This document shows, piece by piece, positions 48,612 to 59,700 of a stretch of DNA of 64,000 nt. This DNA comes from Streptococcus gwangjuense (GTDB taxonomy: Bacteria > Bacillota > Bacilli > Lactobacillales > Streptococcaceae): NCBI RefSeq assembly GCF_003627155.1, contig NZ_CP032621.1:868001-932000 (forward strand), written 5' to 3'. Within the stretch, counting starts at the first letter, position 1; every line of letters starts with the position of its first letter. Both the position numbers and the translations under genes were made by a program. The notes beneath the pieces are model-generated. The model saw only the letters and a list, made by a program, of their open reading frames with translations, was not told the DNA's origin and did no database searches.

Positions 48612-49985
48612 ATGATTACACGTGAATTTGATACCATCGCTGCTATATCTACTCCACTAGGTGAAGGAGCTATCGGTATTGTCCGCCTGAGCGGTACAGA
48701 AAGTTTTGCTATTGCACAAAAGATTTTTAAAGGAAAAGACTTGAGTCAGGTTGCTAGCCATACCCTTAACTACGGTCACATCGTTGACCCTCAGACAGGA
48801 AAAGTCATGGACGAGGTTATGGTTGGAGCTATGAAGTCTCCAAAGACCTTCACTCGTGAGGATATTATCGAGATTAACACTCACGGTGGGATTGCGGTGA
48901 CCAATGAGATTCTCCAGCTAGCTATCCGTGAAGGAGCTCGGCTGGCAGAACCTGGTGAATTTACCAAACGTGCTTTTTTAAACGGTCGCGTAGATTTGAC
49001 ACAGGCCGAGGCAGTGATGGATATCATCCGCGCCAAGACAGACAAGGCCATGAACATTGCGGTCAAACAACTTGATGGTTCCCTTTCTGATCTTATCAAT
49101 AATACCCGTCAAGAAATCCTCAATACACTTGCCCAAGTCGAGGTCAATATTGATTATCCTGAGTACGACGATGTTGAGGAAGCCACTACTGCTGTTGTCC
49201 GTGAGAAGACTATGGAATTTGAGCAATTGCTAACTAATCTCCTTAGGACAGCCCGTCGCGGCAAAATCCTCCGTGAGGGAATTTCAACAGCTATCATCGG
49301 ACGCCCCAACGTTGGGAAATCAAGCCTTCTCAACAACCTCTTGCGTGAGGACAAGGCTATCGTCACAGATATTGCTGGTACAACCCGTGATGTCATTGAA
49401 GAATACGTCAACATCAATGGTGTTCCTCTCAAATTGATTGATACAGCTGGTATTCGTGAAACGGATGATATCGTTGAACAAATCGGTGTTGAGCGTTCGA
49501 AAAAAGCTCTTAAGGAAGCTGACTTGGTTCTTCTAGTGCTAAATGCCAGTGAACCACTGACCGCTCAAGATCGCAAACTCTTAGAAATCAGTCAGGATAC
49601 CAACCGAATTATTCTCCTTAATAAAACCGATCTGCCTGAATCGATTGAAACAGAAGAACTACCTGAAGACGTCATCCGCATTTCAGTTCTTAAAAACCAA
49701 AACATCGATAAGATTGAAGAGAGAATCAACAACCTCTTCTTTGAAAATGCTGGTTTGGTTGAACAAGATGCTACTTACTTGTCAAATGCCCGTCACATTT
49801 CCTTGATTGAGAAGGCCGTTGAAAGCCTACAGGCTGTTAATGAAGGGCTGGAACTAGGTATGCCAGTTGACTTGCTTCAAGTTGACTTGACCCGTACTTG
49901 GGAAATTCTCGGAGAAATTACTGGAGATGCTGCTCCAGATGAACTCATCACCCAACTCTTTAGCCAATTCTGTTTAGGAAAATAA
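48612..49985 (+). CDS. mnmE: MnmE tRNA-modification GTPase
   Basis: A 457-residue GTPase that with MnmG modifies U34 of certain tRNAs. The start is the ATG at 48612 after AAAGGAAAC; the frame is open further upstream without a ribosome binding site. N-terminal folate-binding domain (1-118), G domain inserted at about 220-375 with [22 protein letters not shown] and NKTD, and the C-terminal FCLGK with the conserved cysteine. Confidence 0.95.
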   Translation: MITREFDTIAAISTPLGEGAIGIVRLSGTESFAIAQKIFKGKDLSQVASHTLNYGHIVDPQTGKVMDEVMVGAMKSPKTFTREDIIEINTHGGIAVTNEILQLAIREGARLAEPGEFTKRAFLNGRVDLTQAEAVMDIIRAKTDKAMNIAVKQLDGSLSDLINNTRQEILNTLAQVEVNIDYPEYDDVEEATTAVVREKTMEFEQLLTNLLRTARRGKILREGISTAIIGRPNVGKSSLLNNLLREDKAIVTDIAGTTRDVIEEYVNINGVPLKLIDTAGIRETDDIVEQIGVERSKKALKEADLVLLVLNASEPLTAQDRKLLEISQDTNRIILLNKTDLPESIETEELPEDVIRISVLKNQNIDKIEERINNLFFENAGLVEQDATYLSNARHISLIEKAVESLQAVNEGLELGMPVDLLQVDLTRTWEILGEITGDAAPDELITQLFSQFCLGK

Positions 49986-49986
49986 G

Positions 49987-50018
49987 AAATCCATGATCGT
50001 TCAATCGGTCATGGATTT
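49987..50018. terminator. bidirectional terminator between mnmE and dapA
   Basis: AAATCCATGATCG and CGGTCATGGATTT pair around a short loop, with T-rich and A-rich flanks; the two genes converge here. Confidence 0.8.
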
Positions 50019-50029
50019 TATTGTAATTA

Positions 50030-50965
50030 TTAGTAATCTGGTCTTAAGACACCTGTTACAGTTGCCTTAGTTGCTTCGTAGTCGCCATCTACAACAACCT
50101 TGATAATGCGTTTGGCATCTTCTTCTGGTGCTGGAACAAGAGGTAGACGAGTTGGTCCAGCTTCAAATCCCATGTAGTTAAGAACCGCCTTAACAGGAGC
50201 AGGACTTGGATAAGAGAAGAGGGCATTGACTTTAGGAATAAATTTACGCTGAATAGCTGCTGCTTTCTTCATATCGCTTTCTTCAATGGCCATAAACATC
50301 TCGTGCATTTCATCCCCATTTGTATGAGAGGCAACAGAAATAACCCCATCCGCACCAAGGTTCATGGCATGGAAAGCATCTCCATCTTCACCAGTATAGA
50401 CCAAGAATTCTTCTGGCTTGTGCTCAATCAAGTAAGCCATATTGGCCAAGCTGGTACATTCTTTGACACCAATAATATTTGGATGGTCAGCCAAACGAAG
50501 CATGGTTTCTGGAGTTAATTCGACAACCACACGACCTGGAATGTTATAGATAATAATTGGTAGGTCAGAAGCATCTGCAATGGCCTTAAAATGCTGATAC
50601 ATTCCTTCTTGAGAAGGTTTGTTGTAGTAAGGAACAATAGCAAGCCCAGCTGCGAAACCACCAAATTCTGCGACTTCTTTGACAAACTCGATAGAGTCAC
50701 GCGTATCATTGGTACCCACACCCGCAATCAAAGGAACACGTCCATTAACAACCTTTTGAACTGCCGCAAAGAGTTCCAACTCTTCATCGTGGGTCAAGGT
50801 TGGACTCTCAGCAGTCGTTCCAGCTAGAAGAATACCGTCTGTATGATGGGCCAATAAATGCTCAATCAAGGCTGGAATGGCATCAAAGTTAATGGAACCA
50901 TCCTCATGAAAGGGGGTAATAAAGGCTGTGATGATTTTACACTCTTTTAAATCTTGATAAGACAT
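50030..50965 (-). CDS. dapA: DapA 4-hydroxy-tetrahydrodipicolinate synthase
   Basis: A 311-residue aldolase-type enzyme that condenses pyruvate and aspartate semialdehyde for lysine and cell-wall precursors. Start at ATG 50965 with AGAGGTG upstream. GTTAESPTL (phosphate/pyruvate loop), [10 protein letters not shown] (active-site Tyr) and GVKECTS (Schiff-base Lys) are visible. It follows asd in the same pathway and strand. Confidence 0.95.
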   Translation of the reverse strand: MSYQDLKECKIITAFITPFHEDGSINFDAIPALIEHLLAHHTDGILLAGTTAESPTLTHDEELELFAAVQKVVNGRVPLIAGVGTNDTRDSIEFVKEVAEFGGFAAGLAIVPYYNKPSQEGMYQHFKAIADASDLPIIIYNIPGRVVVELTPETMLRLADHPNIIGVKECTSLANMAYLIEHKPEEFLVYTGEDGDAFHAMNLGADGVISVASHTNGDEMHEMFMAIEESDMKKAAAIQRKFIPKVNALFSYPSPAPVKAVLNYMGFEAGPTRLPLVPAPEEDAKRIIKVVVDGDYEATKATVTGVLRPDY

Positions 50966-50990
50966 GAGAAACACCTCTCTATTTCAAAGA

Positions 50991-51010
50991 AGGAGTTCAT
51001 CTGAACTCCT
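50991..51010 (-). promoter_or_regulatory. hairpin between asd and dapA
   Basis: AGGAGTTCAT and CTGAACTCCT form a perfect 8-base-pair stem just after asd, followed by only a short T-rich stretch. It may be a processing or partial termination signal adjusting dapA relative to asd. Confidence 0.5.
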
Positions 51011-51021
51011 AAACAATATGA

Positions 51022-52098
51022 CTATTTTAATTCAAATTTCAATTCTGCCGTTGGACGAACCAAGCCACGTTCGTGAAGCGTTTCTGCAATCTGAACTGAG
51101 TTCCAGGCAGCACCTTTGAGAAGGTTATCTGAAACAACCCACATGTGGATTCCTTTTTCTGCATCCAAGTCTTTACGGATACGACCAACAAAGGTATCAC
51201 GTGAACCAACTGCATTGATGGCTTGTGGATAGATTTGATGCGCTACATCATCTTCAAGAACTGCACCTGGAAAGGCTGCGATAGCTGCTTTCACTTCTTC
51301 GATTGGGGCCACTTCTTTTGTTTCGATGTAAACAGACTCAGAGTGAGCTGACAAAACTGGAATACGAACACATGTTGCAGACACTGCGATGCTATCATCT
51401 TCCATGATTTTCTTCGTTTCCTTGGTCATCTTCATCTCTTCATAAGTGTAATCATTGTCAGTAAAGACATCGATTTGTGGAAGAGCGTTAAAGGCGATAG
51501 GATAGTGTTTCTTGTCACCACCTGAAGGCAAGATTTCCGCATGCAAATCACGTGGATTCACACCGTCATTCAAGACTTCACGAAGTTCACGTTGTGTTTC
51601 AAGAATCGCTCCCATACCAGCACCTGAAACCGCTTGGTAAGTTGAAACGATGATACGGTCCAAGCCCCATTTTTGACGAACAGGCTCAAGAGCCACCATC
51701 ATTTGGATTGTTGAACAGTTAGGGCAGGCAATAATCCCGTTGTGGGCATCAAGTGCATGAGCATTGACCTCTGGAACAACCAAAGGAACATCTGGATTTT
51801 GACGGAAATAAGATGTGTTATCTACTACTACAGCTCCAGCTTGAACTGCGTATGGTGCATACTTAGCTGATGTCGAACCACCTGCTGAGAAGAGTGCAAT
51901 ATCAACACCCTCAAAAGCGGTCTCAGTCGTTTCTTCAATCGTAATATCTTGGTCCTTAAATTTCAAAGTCTTGCCTGCTGAACGTGCAGAAGCAAGGTAA
52001 CGAATTTTATCGATTGGAAGTGTTGATTCTTCCAACATTTTTATCATCTGAGCTCCGACAGCACCTGTCGCGCCGACTACAGCAACTGTATATCCCAT
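51022..52098 (-). CDS. asd: Asd aspartate-semialdehyde dehydrogenase
   Basis: A 358-residue NADPH-dependent enzyme that makes aspartate semialdehyde for lysine, threonine and methionine routes. NADP loop [12 protein letters not shown] (6-17), catalytic Cys in CPNCSTIQM (about 128) and the His in [10 protein letters not shown] are visible. The asd RNA motif is encoded just upstream on the same strand. Confidence 0.96.
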   Translation of the reverse strand: MGYTVAVVGATGAVGAQMIKMLEESTLPIDKIRYLASARSAGKTLKFKDQDITIEETTETAFEGVDIALFSAGGSTSAKYAPYAVQAGAVVVDNTSYFRQNPDVPLVVPEVNAHALDAHNGIIACPNCSTIQMMVALEPVRQKWGLDRIIVSTYQAVSGAGMGAILETQRELREVLNDGVNPRDLHAEILPSGGDKKHYPIAFNALPQIDVFTDNDYTYEEMKMTKETKKIMEDDSIAVSATCVRIPVLSAHSESVYIETKEVAPIEEVKAAIAAFPGAVLEDDVAHQIYPQAINAVGSRDTFVGRIRKDLDAEKGIHMWVVSDNLLKGAAWNSVQIAETLHERGLVRPTAELKFELK

Positions 52099-52199
52099 AA
52101 ATAACCTCTTTCGGAATTTTCTAAAAATTTCTATAATAGATGTATTATACTACTTTTTCAAGAAATTGAAAAGCATTTTTGGGTTATATTTTCTGAAAA

Positions 52200-52341
52200 T
52201 TAAAAATCCCCAGTCATTGACCAGGGACTAAGAGGCATCTCCATGTGATGAGCAGGTTCACACAACTCATCAAGGTCCGCTCCTGCGTTATGACCTCCTT
52301 ATGCTCAATAGTAGTCCGAAGACTACCTATCGACTCATCGC
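52200..52341 (-). ncRNA. streptococcal asd RNA
   Basis: About 140 bases on the minus strand beginning GACGCGATGAGTCGATAGG. It holds several complementary blocks (GGTAGTC TTCG GACTAC; GGTTCACACAACTCATCAA-type arms) and ends in the hairpin CCCTGGTCA A TGACTGGGG plus TTTTT at 52202-52226. It lies 100 bases before asd, the usual site of the asd RNA motif in Streptococcus. The terminal hairpin and its own strong promoter suggest an independent small RNA that may also gate asd. Confidence 0.75.
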
Positions 52342-52345
52342 GTCT

Positions 52346-52377
52346 ATTATATTACTAGAAATAAGTGGGTTTGTCAA
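52346..52377 (-). promoter_or_regulatory. promoter of the asd RNA
   Basis: On the minus strand TTGACA (52372-52377) is followed after 17 bases by TAATAT, overlapping TATAAT (52346-52351). Transcription should begin near 52341. Confidence 0.8.
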
Positions 52378-52444
52378 TAAAAAATTTTTGCAGGATGACT
52401 TTTATTATACAAAAGTCAGAATTTTTTCTCGCGAGCATAAGAAA

Positions 52445-52466
52445 AAACTCTTGTGTTCAAGAGTTT
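52445..52466 (-). terminator. terminator after tRNA-Thr
   Basis: AAACTCTTG and CAAGAGTTT form a stem around a four-base loop, followed on the minus strand by TTTTC. Confidence 0.75.
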
Positions 52467-52480
52467 CCCTGTAAATATCA

Positions 52481-52553
52481 TGCTAATTGCCGGGATTGAA
52501 CCGGCGACCTCATCCTTACCATGGATGCGCTCTGCCAACTGAGCTAAATCAGC
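52481..52553 (-). tRNA. tRNA-Thr (anticodon GGT)
   Basis: A 73-base cloverleaf read on the minus strand. Acceptor GCTGATT pairs with AATTAGC, D-arm AGCTCAGTTGGCAGAGC, anticodon stem CATCC/GGATG with loop ATGGTAA (anticodon GGT), T-arm GCCGGTTCAATCCCGGC. The CCA end is not encoded. Confidence 0.95.
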
Positions 52554-52652
52554 TTACTTAAAAAGTATACTATAGTTAGAAAAACTTGTCAAGTTTCCTT
52601 AGAAATTTTCCATAAGAAAAAGCCAGGTAAGAGCTACCTAGCTTATCTTCTT

Positions 52653-53162
52653 CTATTTGCTTAAATCAATTCGACGACCAATTTTACCAATAATAATCGC
52701 GCCAATAATCAATGAGGCAAATTCACCAATTCCTGTTGTAAACCAAGTAAGGAAAAATGGTAATTCTGCTACAATATTTAACTCGGCAGCAATGGTAAAC
52801 ATGGAAATTGAAAAGAGGATTGAAAAGAAGAAATGATCTTTTCGAATCAATCCATTAAAGAGGTAATCCTTGCTATATTTTGCAAAAAGCCAAACACCTA
52901 GACTGAGAAATACTAAGGTTGAACCACCACCAACAAAGACATCTAGCAGTCCGAAGCTAAAGAAATTAGCAATCATACAACCGATAGTAACTCCGATGAT
53001 GTACTTAGGATTGTAAAAAGCCATAAAGTTCATCATTTCTGAAATACGGAACTGATAAGCACCATAGCTAATGGCATTTAGGGGCGGTGTAACAGTCAAA
53101 ACGACATAGATAGCAGCGACAATTGCAATATCTGCAACATCACGAATAGTTAATTTTTTCAT
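52653..53162 (-). CDS. queT: QueT-family queuosine-precursor transporter
   Basis: A 169-residue integral membrane protein with about five to six helices, the substrate-binding component of an ECF-type transporter for preQ1 or preQ0. The start is MKKLTIRDVADIAIVA at 53162 with GGAGAAA; the frame upstream belongs to the riboswitch. It is controlled by the preQ1-II riboswitch immediately before it. Confidence 0.88.
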   Translation of the reverse strand: MKKLTIRDVADIAIVAAIYVVLTVTPPLNAISYGAYQFRISEMMNFMAFYNPKYIIGVTIGCMIANFFSFGLLDVFVGGGSTLVFLSLGVWLFAKYSKDYLFNGLIRKDHFFFSILFSISMFTIAAELNIVAELPFFLTWFTTGIGEFASLIIGAIIIGKIGRRIDLSK

Positions 53163-53167
53163 TTTTT

Positions 53168-53223
53168 CTCCTTTGGCGGTTTCCCGCGTATAATATGCTT
53201 GGTGAAAGAAGCTAAGCACCAAG
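53168..53223 (-). promoter_or_regulatory. preQ1-II riboswitch of queT
   Basis: The minus strand reads CTTGGTGCTTAGCTTC, then TTTCACCAAGCATATTATAC and GCGG GAAA CCGCCAAAGGAG. The CTTGGTG/CACCAAG helix, the GCGG/CCGC hairpin and the embedded ribosome binding site are the preQ1-II (COG4708) pattern. Ligand binding would hide the AGGAG and shut off queT. Confidence 0.92.
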
Positions 53224-53284
53224 GGTTGCTTGAATCAACCTTACTAGTATAGCACAATAGTCTGCTTTATGCTATACTAAAAGC

Positions 53285-53716
53285 ATGAAAAAACGCATTC
53301 AAAATCTCTTCGTGAATGAGCTCTTAGCCTATCTTTTTTTTGGAATAGCAACTACTCTTGTCTCCATTCTAGCCAGATTAGTCATTTATCAACTAACTCA
53401 TAGAGAACTCCTTGCTACTGGGCTAGCAAATAGTATCGGTATCCTATTTGCTTTTATCACCAATGATACAATTGTATTTAAGCAAGCTAGGCAGGATTGG
53501 CCAAGACGTCTAGTGAAATTTACTCTAGCACGTCTTTCTACTTTTCTTTTAGACTTATTTTTAACTTTTCTCTTTGTAACTCAGTTTCCTAATATAATCG
53601 GGCAATTTGTAAATTATAATATTAATAAGGTGAATGGTATTGAAACAGTTATTGCACAATTCTTAATAATTATCCTCAATTACATTTTTAGTAAGGTATT
53701 TATTTTTAAAAAATAA
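53285..53716 (+). CDS. GtrA-family membrane protein
   Basis: A 143-residue protein with four membrane helices typical of GtrA, which is linked to flipping or transfer of lipid-linked sugars. The ATG is only seven bases after a TATACT -10 box (53273-53278) and has no ribosome binding site, so the mRNA may be leaderless. It is divergent from queT with overlapping promoter regions. Confidence 0.85.
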   Translation: MKKRIQNLFVNELLAYLFFGIATTLVSILARLVIYQLTHRELLATGLANSIGILFAFITNDTIVFKQARQDWPRRLVKFTLARLSTFLLDLFLTFLFVTQFPNIIGQFVNYNINKVNGIETVIAQFLIIILNYIFSKVFIFKK

Positions 53717-53737
53717 GAAAAATTTTAAACATATAGC

Positions 53738-53766
53738 TTGCAAGAACTTCTTAATTAATATATAAT
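53738..53766 (+). promoter_or_regulatory. mscL promoter
   Basis: TTGCAA (53738-53743) and TATAAT (53761-53766) are spaced by 17 bases, 30 bases before mscL. Confidence 0.75.
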
Positions 53767-53795
53767 TAAGTGTAAAAATTTTTTGAAAGGAAATT

Positions 53796-54179
53796 ATGAA
53801 AATGTTAAAAGATCTTAAAGCATTTTTGCTTCGTGGTAACGTTGTTGACCTTGCTGTCGGTGTGATCATTGCCACTGCTTTTGGTGCAATCGTTACATCA
53901 CTTGTTAACGATATCATCACTCCACTTATTTTGAACCCAGCCTTGGAAGCTGCGAAAGTACAAAACATCGCTGAGCTTGCTTGGAATGGTGTTACATATG
54001 GTAAATTCTTGAGTGCTGTTATCAACTTCCTAGTTATCGGTACTGTTCTCTTCTTCATTATCAAAGGTATTGAAAAAGCTCAAAGCCTTACTAAGAAAGA
54101 AGCTGCTGAGGAAGCTCCAGCTGGTCCAACTGAGTTGGAAGTACTTCAAGAAATCAAAGCTCTTCTTGAGAAAAAATAA
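53796..54179 (+). CDS. mscL: MscL large-conductance mechanosensitive channel
   Basis: A 127-residue pore protein that opens on membrane stretch during osmotic downshock. The first helix has FLLRGNVVDLAVGVIIATAF, the second NFLVIGTVLFFIIKGI, with a charged C-terminal helix. Ribosome binding site GAAAGGAAA. Confidence 0.96.
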   Translation: MKMLKDLKAFLLRGNVVDLAVGVIIATAFGAIVTSLVNDIITPLILNPALEAAKVQNIAELAWNGVTYGKFLSAVINFLVIGTVLFFIIKGIEKAQSLTKKEAAEEAPAGPTELEVLQEIKALLEKK

Positions 54180-54186
54180 TCGATTA

Positions 54187-54217
54187 AAAGGATCTAGCAC
54201 AAAGCTAAATCCTTTTT
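54187..54217. terminator. bidirectional terminator between mscL and hemH
   Basis: AAAGGATCTAGC and GCTAAATCCTTT pair around ACAAA, with a T run after and A run before; mscL and hemH converge here. Confidence 0.8.
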
Positions 54218-54220
54218 TCT

Positions 54221-55315
54221 TTACTCTTTCGGTAACTTGCCTGCTTTCTCAAGCATTTTCTTAATAAGATAAGGCATCTTAACATTTTCACGACCTTTTT
54301 TCTCAATCAATTTTTTCACAAATTCCGGCATTTGTAAATCTTGAGATTCGGCCAAGATATTTTTCGTCTCATCTGAAGGAACTAATTCATCAAAGGTTTC
54401 TTCTTCTGGGAGAAATTCCTTAAACTCTTGATGTTCATTAGCTCTGACTGTATTAACCAAGGCATCAATCAAACGAGAATCCGTATTTGGCATTGGTGGA
54501 CGATGGTAGTTCACACCCAATTCCTGACATAAGTCATAACATTCCACATCGTTGTCAAACAAGACCTCAATGTGCTCACTGATAAAACTGATAGGAACAA
54601 AAATATAATGGTCTGGATGTTCTGTCTGTTCTCTGAGATACTCCAAAACATCTGGCTTAATCCATGGAATCCCGATATCACTTTCACTCTGCCAAGTGTT
54701 GGTATATTGCTCGGAACTCAAGCCTAGTTTTTCAGCGACTAGCTTGCTATTTTCAAAAATTTGGTCGATATAAGGATCACCAAAGTCCAAGGCAAAAATA
54801 GGTACACTATGGGCTGAAAAGACGACTTTAAAGCTATCTTGCTTCACTTCTTCTTTTAAAATCTTAGCAATTTCATCTGCCCAATAGTTTAAGAGCGCTT
54901 CTTCTTGATACCAGTCCTTGATAACTAAAAATTGAATTTGTTTGCTTTCTAAAAATTTCTCGTATCCCATGACAGAGTAAAAAGAATAATGGGGCTCCAA
55001 AATCAGGCAAATACACTGTTCAATGCCGTCTGCTTCCATCTGACCAATCACATCTGGAATAAAAGGTCTGGAAAACTTATTAGCAAAATAAACACTATAC
55101 TCATTCCCCAACCTAGCTTCTACCAAGGCAACCTCTTCTCGAGTAATTTTTTGCAGAGGCGTCCCTCCAATTAGTACATAATTATCATAGAGAGTTTGAA
55201 TCTCGTGGTCTTGAGGTCTCACTCCACGACGAATATTTGTGAAAAAATCAGCCACACCTTCAAAGGTAATCTCTTCTGGCGAACCGAAAGTCATCATTAA
55301 AATTGCTTTTTTCAT
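54221..55315 (-). CDS. hemH: ferrochelatase-family protein (HemH/CpfC)
   Basis: A 364-residue protein with the family start [15 protein letters not shown] and [11 protein letters not shown], which carries the metal-handling histidine. In Gram-positives such enzymes usually insert iron into coproporphyrin III. Streptococci lack haem synthesis, so the in vivo role is uncertain. Length is within family range. Confidence 0.9.
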   Translation of the reverse strand: MKKAILMMTFGSPEEITFEGVADFFTNIRRGVRPQDHEIQTLYDNYVLIGGTPLQKITREEVALVEARLGNEYSVYFANKFSRPFIPDVIGQMEADGIEQCICLILEPHYSFYSVMGYEKFLESKQIQFLVIKDWYQEEALLNYWADEIAKILKEEVKQDSFKVVFSAHSVPIFALDFGDPYIDQIFENSKLVAEKLGLSSEQYTNTWQSESDIGIPWIKPDVLEYLREQTEHPDHYIFVPISFISEHIEVLFDNDVECYDLCQELGVNYHRPPMPNTDSRLIDALVNTVRANEHQEFKEFLPEEETFDELVPSDETKNILAESQDLQMPEFVKKLIEKKGRENVKMPYLIKKMLEKAGKLPKE

Positions 55316-55468
55316 AATCGCTTCCTTGTGATATTTTTATCAAGTTTATTTTATCATTTATCCATTAATAAGTAAACGCCAACATAGCGAATTTCCCAAA
55401 CTTCTGTTTTTTGTTTTTCTCTCTTTTCTATGATACAATGGAAAAAATGAATTCAAAAGGAGTTTTTT

Positions 55469-56692
55469 ATGACTTACCCCAATCTCTTGGATCGCTTCTT
55501 AACCTACGTTAAGGTCAACACGCGCTCTGATGAACACTCTACTACTACTCCAAGTACGCAGAGTCAGGTAGATTTTGCTACCAATGTCCTTATTCCTGAA
55601 ATGAAACGTGTTGGATTACAAAATGTTTATTATCTACCAAATGGTTTTGCAATTGGAACCTTGCCAGCCAATGATCCATCTTTAACACGTAAGATTGGCT
55701 TTATATCTCACATGGATACTGCTGATTTTAATGCCGAAGGAGTCAATCCACAGGTAATTGAAAACTACGATGGTGGTGTGATTGAACTTGGAAATTCTGG
55801 TTTCAAACTCGATCCAGCCGACTTCAAGAGTCTTGAAAAATATCCAGGACAAACACTCATCACAACCGATGGAACAACCTTACTAGGAGCTGATGACAAG
55901 TCAGGGATTGCTGAAATTATGACTGCTATTGAATATCTGACTGCCCATCCTGAAATCAAACACTGTGAGATTCGTGTTGGTTTTGGTCCAGATGAGGAAA
56001 TCGGTGTTGGTGCTAATAAATTTGATGCAGAAGATTTTGATGTTGATTTTGCCTATACTGTAGATGGCGGACCTCTCGGAGAACTTCAGTACGAGACTTT
56101 CTCAGCAGCTGGGGCTGAATTGCATTTCCAAGGACGCAATGTCCACCCTGGTACCGCCAAAGATCAGATGGTCAATGCCCTTCAGCTAGCAATTGATTTT
56201 CATAATCAACTTCCAGAGAATGACCGACCTGAGTTAACAGAAGGTTACCAAGGCTTCTACCACCTAATGGATGTGACAGGTAGTGTCGAAGAGGCGCGTG
56301 CAAGCTACATCATTCGTGATTTTGAAAAAGATGCCTTTGAAGCTCGTAAAGCAGCTATGCAGTCTATCACTGATAAGATGAATCAAGAACTTGGTAGCGA
56401 CCGTGTCACTCTAAACTTGACAGACCAGTACTACAATATGAAAGAAGTCATTGAAAAAGATATGACTCCAATTACCATTGCTAAAGCCGTTATGGAAGAT
56501 TTAGGTATCACTCCTATAATCGAACCAATCCGTGGAGGGACAGACGGCTCTAAAATTTCCTTTATGGGAATCCCTACTCCCAATATCTTTGCGGGTGGTG
56601 AAAATATGCACGGACGTTTTGAATACGTCAGCCTTCAGACTATGGAACGTGCAGTTGATACCATCATTGGTATCGTAGCTTATAGAGACTAA
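55469..56692 (+). CDS. pepT: PepT tripeptidase (peptidase T)
   Basis: A 407-residue M20 zinc aminotripeptidase. Metal ligands are visible in [31 protein letters not shown] and ENMHGRFEY. It releases N-terminal residues from imported tripeptides. AAAGGAG precedes the ATG. Confidence 0.96.
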   Translation: MTYPNLLDRFLTYVKVNTRSDEHSTTTPSTQSQVDFATNVLIPEMKRVGLQNVYYLPNGFAIGTLPANDPSLTRKIGFISHMDTADFNAEGVNPQVIENYDGGVIELGNSGFKLDPADFKSLEKYPGQTLITTDGTTLLGADDKSGIAEIMTAIEYLTAHPEIKHCEIRVGFGPDEEIGVGANKFDAEDFDVDFAYTVDGGPLGELQYETFSAAGAELHFQGRNVHPGTAKDQMVNALQLAIDFHNQLPENDRPELTEGYQGFYHLMDVTGSVEEARASYIIRDFEKDAFEARKAAMQSITDKMNQELGSDRVTLNLTDQYYNMKEVIEKDMTPITIAKAVMEDLGITPIIEPIRGGTDGSKISFMGIPTPNIFAGGENMHGRFEYVSLQTMERAVDTIIGIVAYRD

Positions 56693-56726
56693 AAAAGACG
56701 AGGTAGCTCAGCTACCTCGCCTTTCT
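56692..56726. terminator. bidirectional terminator between pepT and pht
   Basis: CGAGGTAGC TCA GCTACCTCG is flanked by an A run and by CTTTCTTTTT. Confidence 0.85.
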
Positions 56727-56728
56727 TT

Positions 56729-59700
56729 TTATTCTGCTGGTTTTTCTTGATTTCCAGTACTTGTTGTAGATTCTGTTGTTTCCTTTTCTGAAGTTGATTC
56801 ATCTGGTTTAGAATCTGTTGCCTTGCTCGGTTTGTTTTCGTCGATGGCAGTTTCACTGTTAGATTCTGTAGTTGAGTTAGGTTGGTTTTCAGCACTTGTC
56901 TTATCACCATTTGATTCAGCATTTGTTGATGGAGTTGTTTCTTCACTTGCACTTGATTTTGACTTGATTTCTTGATTCAAGACCAGTATAGCTTTTGTCA
57001 ATTCAAGTAAAGCGGCTTTATCCTTACTCTTAGCAGAAAGTTGATCTAGTAATGCATCCACCTTATCAAAGTCGGCATCAGAACCCCTATTGTTTTCTAA
57101 GTATGCGTGAAGTGACATGAGGATATCGTAAAGTTTTTGATAGAGTACAAGTGTCTGAGGATCTTGCTCTGCATTTTCCTTCTCTTGTTGAAGGGCGCTA
57201 GCGATACGAGTCAAGACATCTTTTACCTGGCTGTTTACTTCATCCAAGTCTGCATCAACCTTGTTTGTAGCAGCTTTGAGATTTTCTACTTCTTCTGCCA
57301 AGGATTGTCTGATTCCTTCTTCTTGGATTTGTTCCAAGAGTTGAGTTGCCTTGCTCAAAAGACTTTCTACTTGCTCCTTGCTGACATGATTGACATGCTC
57401 TTCAGGCATAAAGTCTCCGTACAATTCTTTCAAGAAGCCATAAATAGCTGTCTTAGCAGTTTGGTTATCTACTTTTTCAGTATCTAGAACTGTCTTAGTC
57501 GATTTAGCAGTAGTTGGTTGAGCTTTCAAAGCTTCTTCCACTTCTTGTTTTGCCTGATAGATGCTTGGGAATAATTTGTTCAATTCTGCTGCCTTAAGGA
57601 AAGATTGAGATTGATACAAGGTCCAAGTCAACTGAGCCACTTTATTACGAAGTTCATCATTTAAACGACCGTCATTTACGTGTTCGTAGAAATACTTGAT
57701 GTATTCTACAGTTGTAACACCTGTTCGATCATTAAAATCTTGAAGAGCTTGAAGTTGTGATTCAACCGCTGCTAAAGCAGCCTCATCTTTTGCCAATTTA
57801 GCTTCTTGAAGTCGAACAAGAAGGTCTTTCTTAGGAAGTCCATAAGAGTCTGTATCCAGTGTATTTATTTTATCAATCAAGGCTTGATATTTCTTATCTA
57901 AAGCACTTGTTTCAGTAGGTTTAACACTTTCATCAATATGGATATATTGCTTATCAAAGAGATCAAGTGTCGCAAGATAACCTGCTGTAGAGTTAGTTGC
58001 CAGTTTCTTCATGTTCTCAGTAAACTGACCTAAGGCTAACTCAATCTGTCTTTGTTCGATAGGCTTGTCTTTGTAGATGCTTCTGCTATCAGCTAGAAGT
58101 TGATCTACTTTTGCCAAAACTGCCTTTTCATCAAAAGCTCCAGGTTGGTAGTTAGATTGAAGAGCTGGAATTTTATTTTTCAAAGCCACTTCATAGCCCT
58201 TAGTTTGCACCTTGATGTAGTGATTGTGGTCGCCATGAGGAATCACAAAACTACCATTTTCTACCTGTAAACTATAAGGAGACACACCATCTCGCAAAGC
58301 AGTGGTATAGAGTTCATTTAGGAAATCAAGTTCTGGATTGCCAGTTTGTAGCGGAAGACGCACATGTTCCTTACGAACAGCATATGGATGGATATGAGTT
58401 GGATCGTAGGCTTGGTCTGGATTTCCAAAGACAAAGAATCCGTTTGAAATTCTAATCGCTTCAAGTGGAACTCCGTATGTTTTAGAAATATAAGCAATCT
58501 TTTCTTCATCGCTAGCATCTCTTGAGAAAGACTCTACCGTTTTAGCAAGAGGTTTTACAGGCTCCGCATCATGATGTGTTTTCAAATGATCCTGAGCTGC
58601 CTTAATTTGCTCTGCTGTCAAATCTTTCTTGAAGAAGTAATGATTGTGGTCACCATGACTCATGACAAAGCCTTGTTCATCCTCACTGATGACACGATTA
58701 GCATCAAAACCGTGATCATGGTCTTTATCATGTTTGTGGCCATGATTATCGTTATCGTGTTCATCATCATGGGCTGGGCTTGGTGTTACTGTCGTTTTAC
58801 CTCTCAAATGATCCTGCGCGGCCTTAATTTGGTCAGCTGTCAAATCTTTCTTGAAGAAGTAATGATTATGGTCTCCGTGACTCATGACAAAGCCTGCCGC
58901 ATCTTCACTGATGACACGATTAGCATCAAAACCGTGATCATGGTCTTCATCATGTTTGTGGCCATGATTATCGTTATCGTGTTCATCATCATGGGCTGGG
59001 CTTGGTGTTACTGTCGTTTTACCTCTCAAATGATCCTGCGCGGCCTTAATTTGGTCTGCTGTCAAATCTTTCTTAAAGAAATAATGATTGTGATCACCAT
59101 GGGTCATGATAAAGCCTTGATCATCCTCACTGATGACACGATTGGCATCAAAACCATGATCATGGTCTTCATCATGATGAGCGTCATGTCCATGTTCTTC
59201 ATGCTTAGGGGCCTGACTTCCATGGTCACCGTCTTGCTCATGATGATGGTTTTGCTGAGTAGGTTTTTCTGCTGGTTTGCTTGGATTCTCCAATGGTGTT
59301 GGTTTCACACTGTCACTAGTTAGAGGAATCATTCTCGCAATCTTTTCTTCTAATGCAGAAAGCTTTGCATAGGGAATGAAATGATAGTGATTTCCATGAG
59401 GAATCGCTACACCACTCGGTGTCCTGCTTAAAATCTTAGCAGGATCAAAAGTCAAACCATCCGATTCAGCATATCGTTGAGTACTTGGAAGAGCATAGAG
59501 CTGCTGTAATAGACTTTGAAGACTCTCGGCTTTATTACTTGGTATTTCAGCCTGTTGAATAGGCTTGGTAGTTTGACCAGTCCCATTTGTACTTGGACGA
59601 TAGTCAGTCACACTCGCTTGTTTTCTAGTTCCAGAGAGATAGGCTTGTGCTGCAGCCAATTCACTAGCAGACAAGGAACTCTTTGGAATGTAGTGGTAAT

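Noticed and set aside
52200..52341. Lysine riboswitch ahead of asd/dapA
   Set aside because: The conserved lysine-riboswitch core is not visible; the sequence and setting fit the asd RNA motif better.
58589..59200. Regular 222-bp spaced repeats as a CRISPR-like array
   Set aside because: Units are long, contiguous and in frame within a coding sequence, with no variable spacers.
58571..59323. Plus-strand 250-codon open frame rich in Met, Ile and Val, looking like a membrane protein
   Set aside because: It is antisense to the His/Asp repeat region of the pht gene; His codons read backwards give Met and Val. No ribosome binding site and the sense gene is clearly real.
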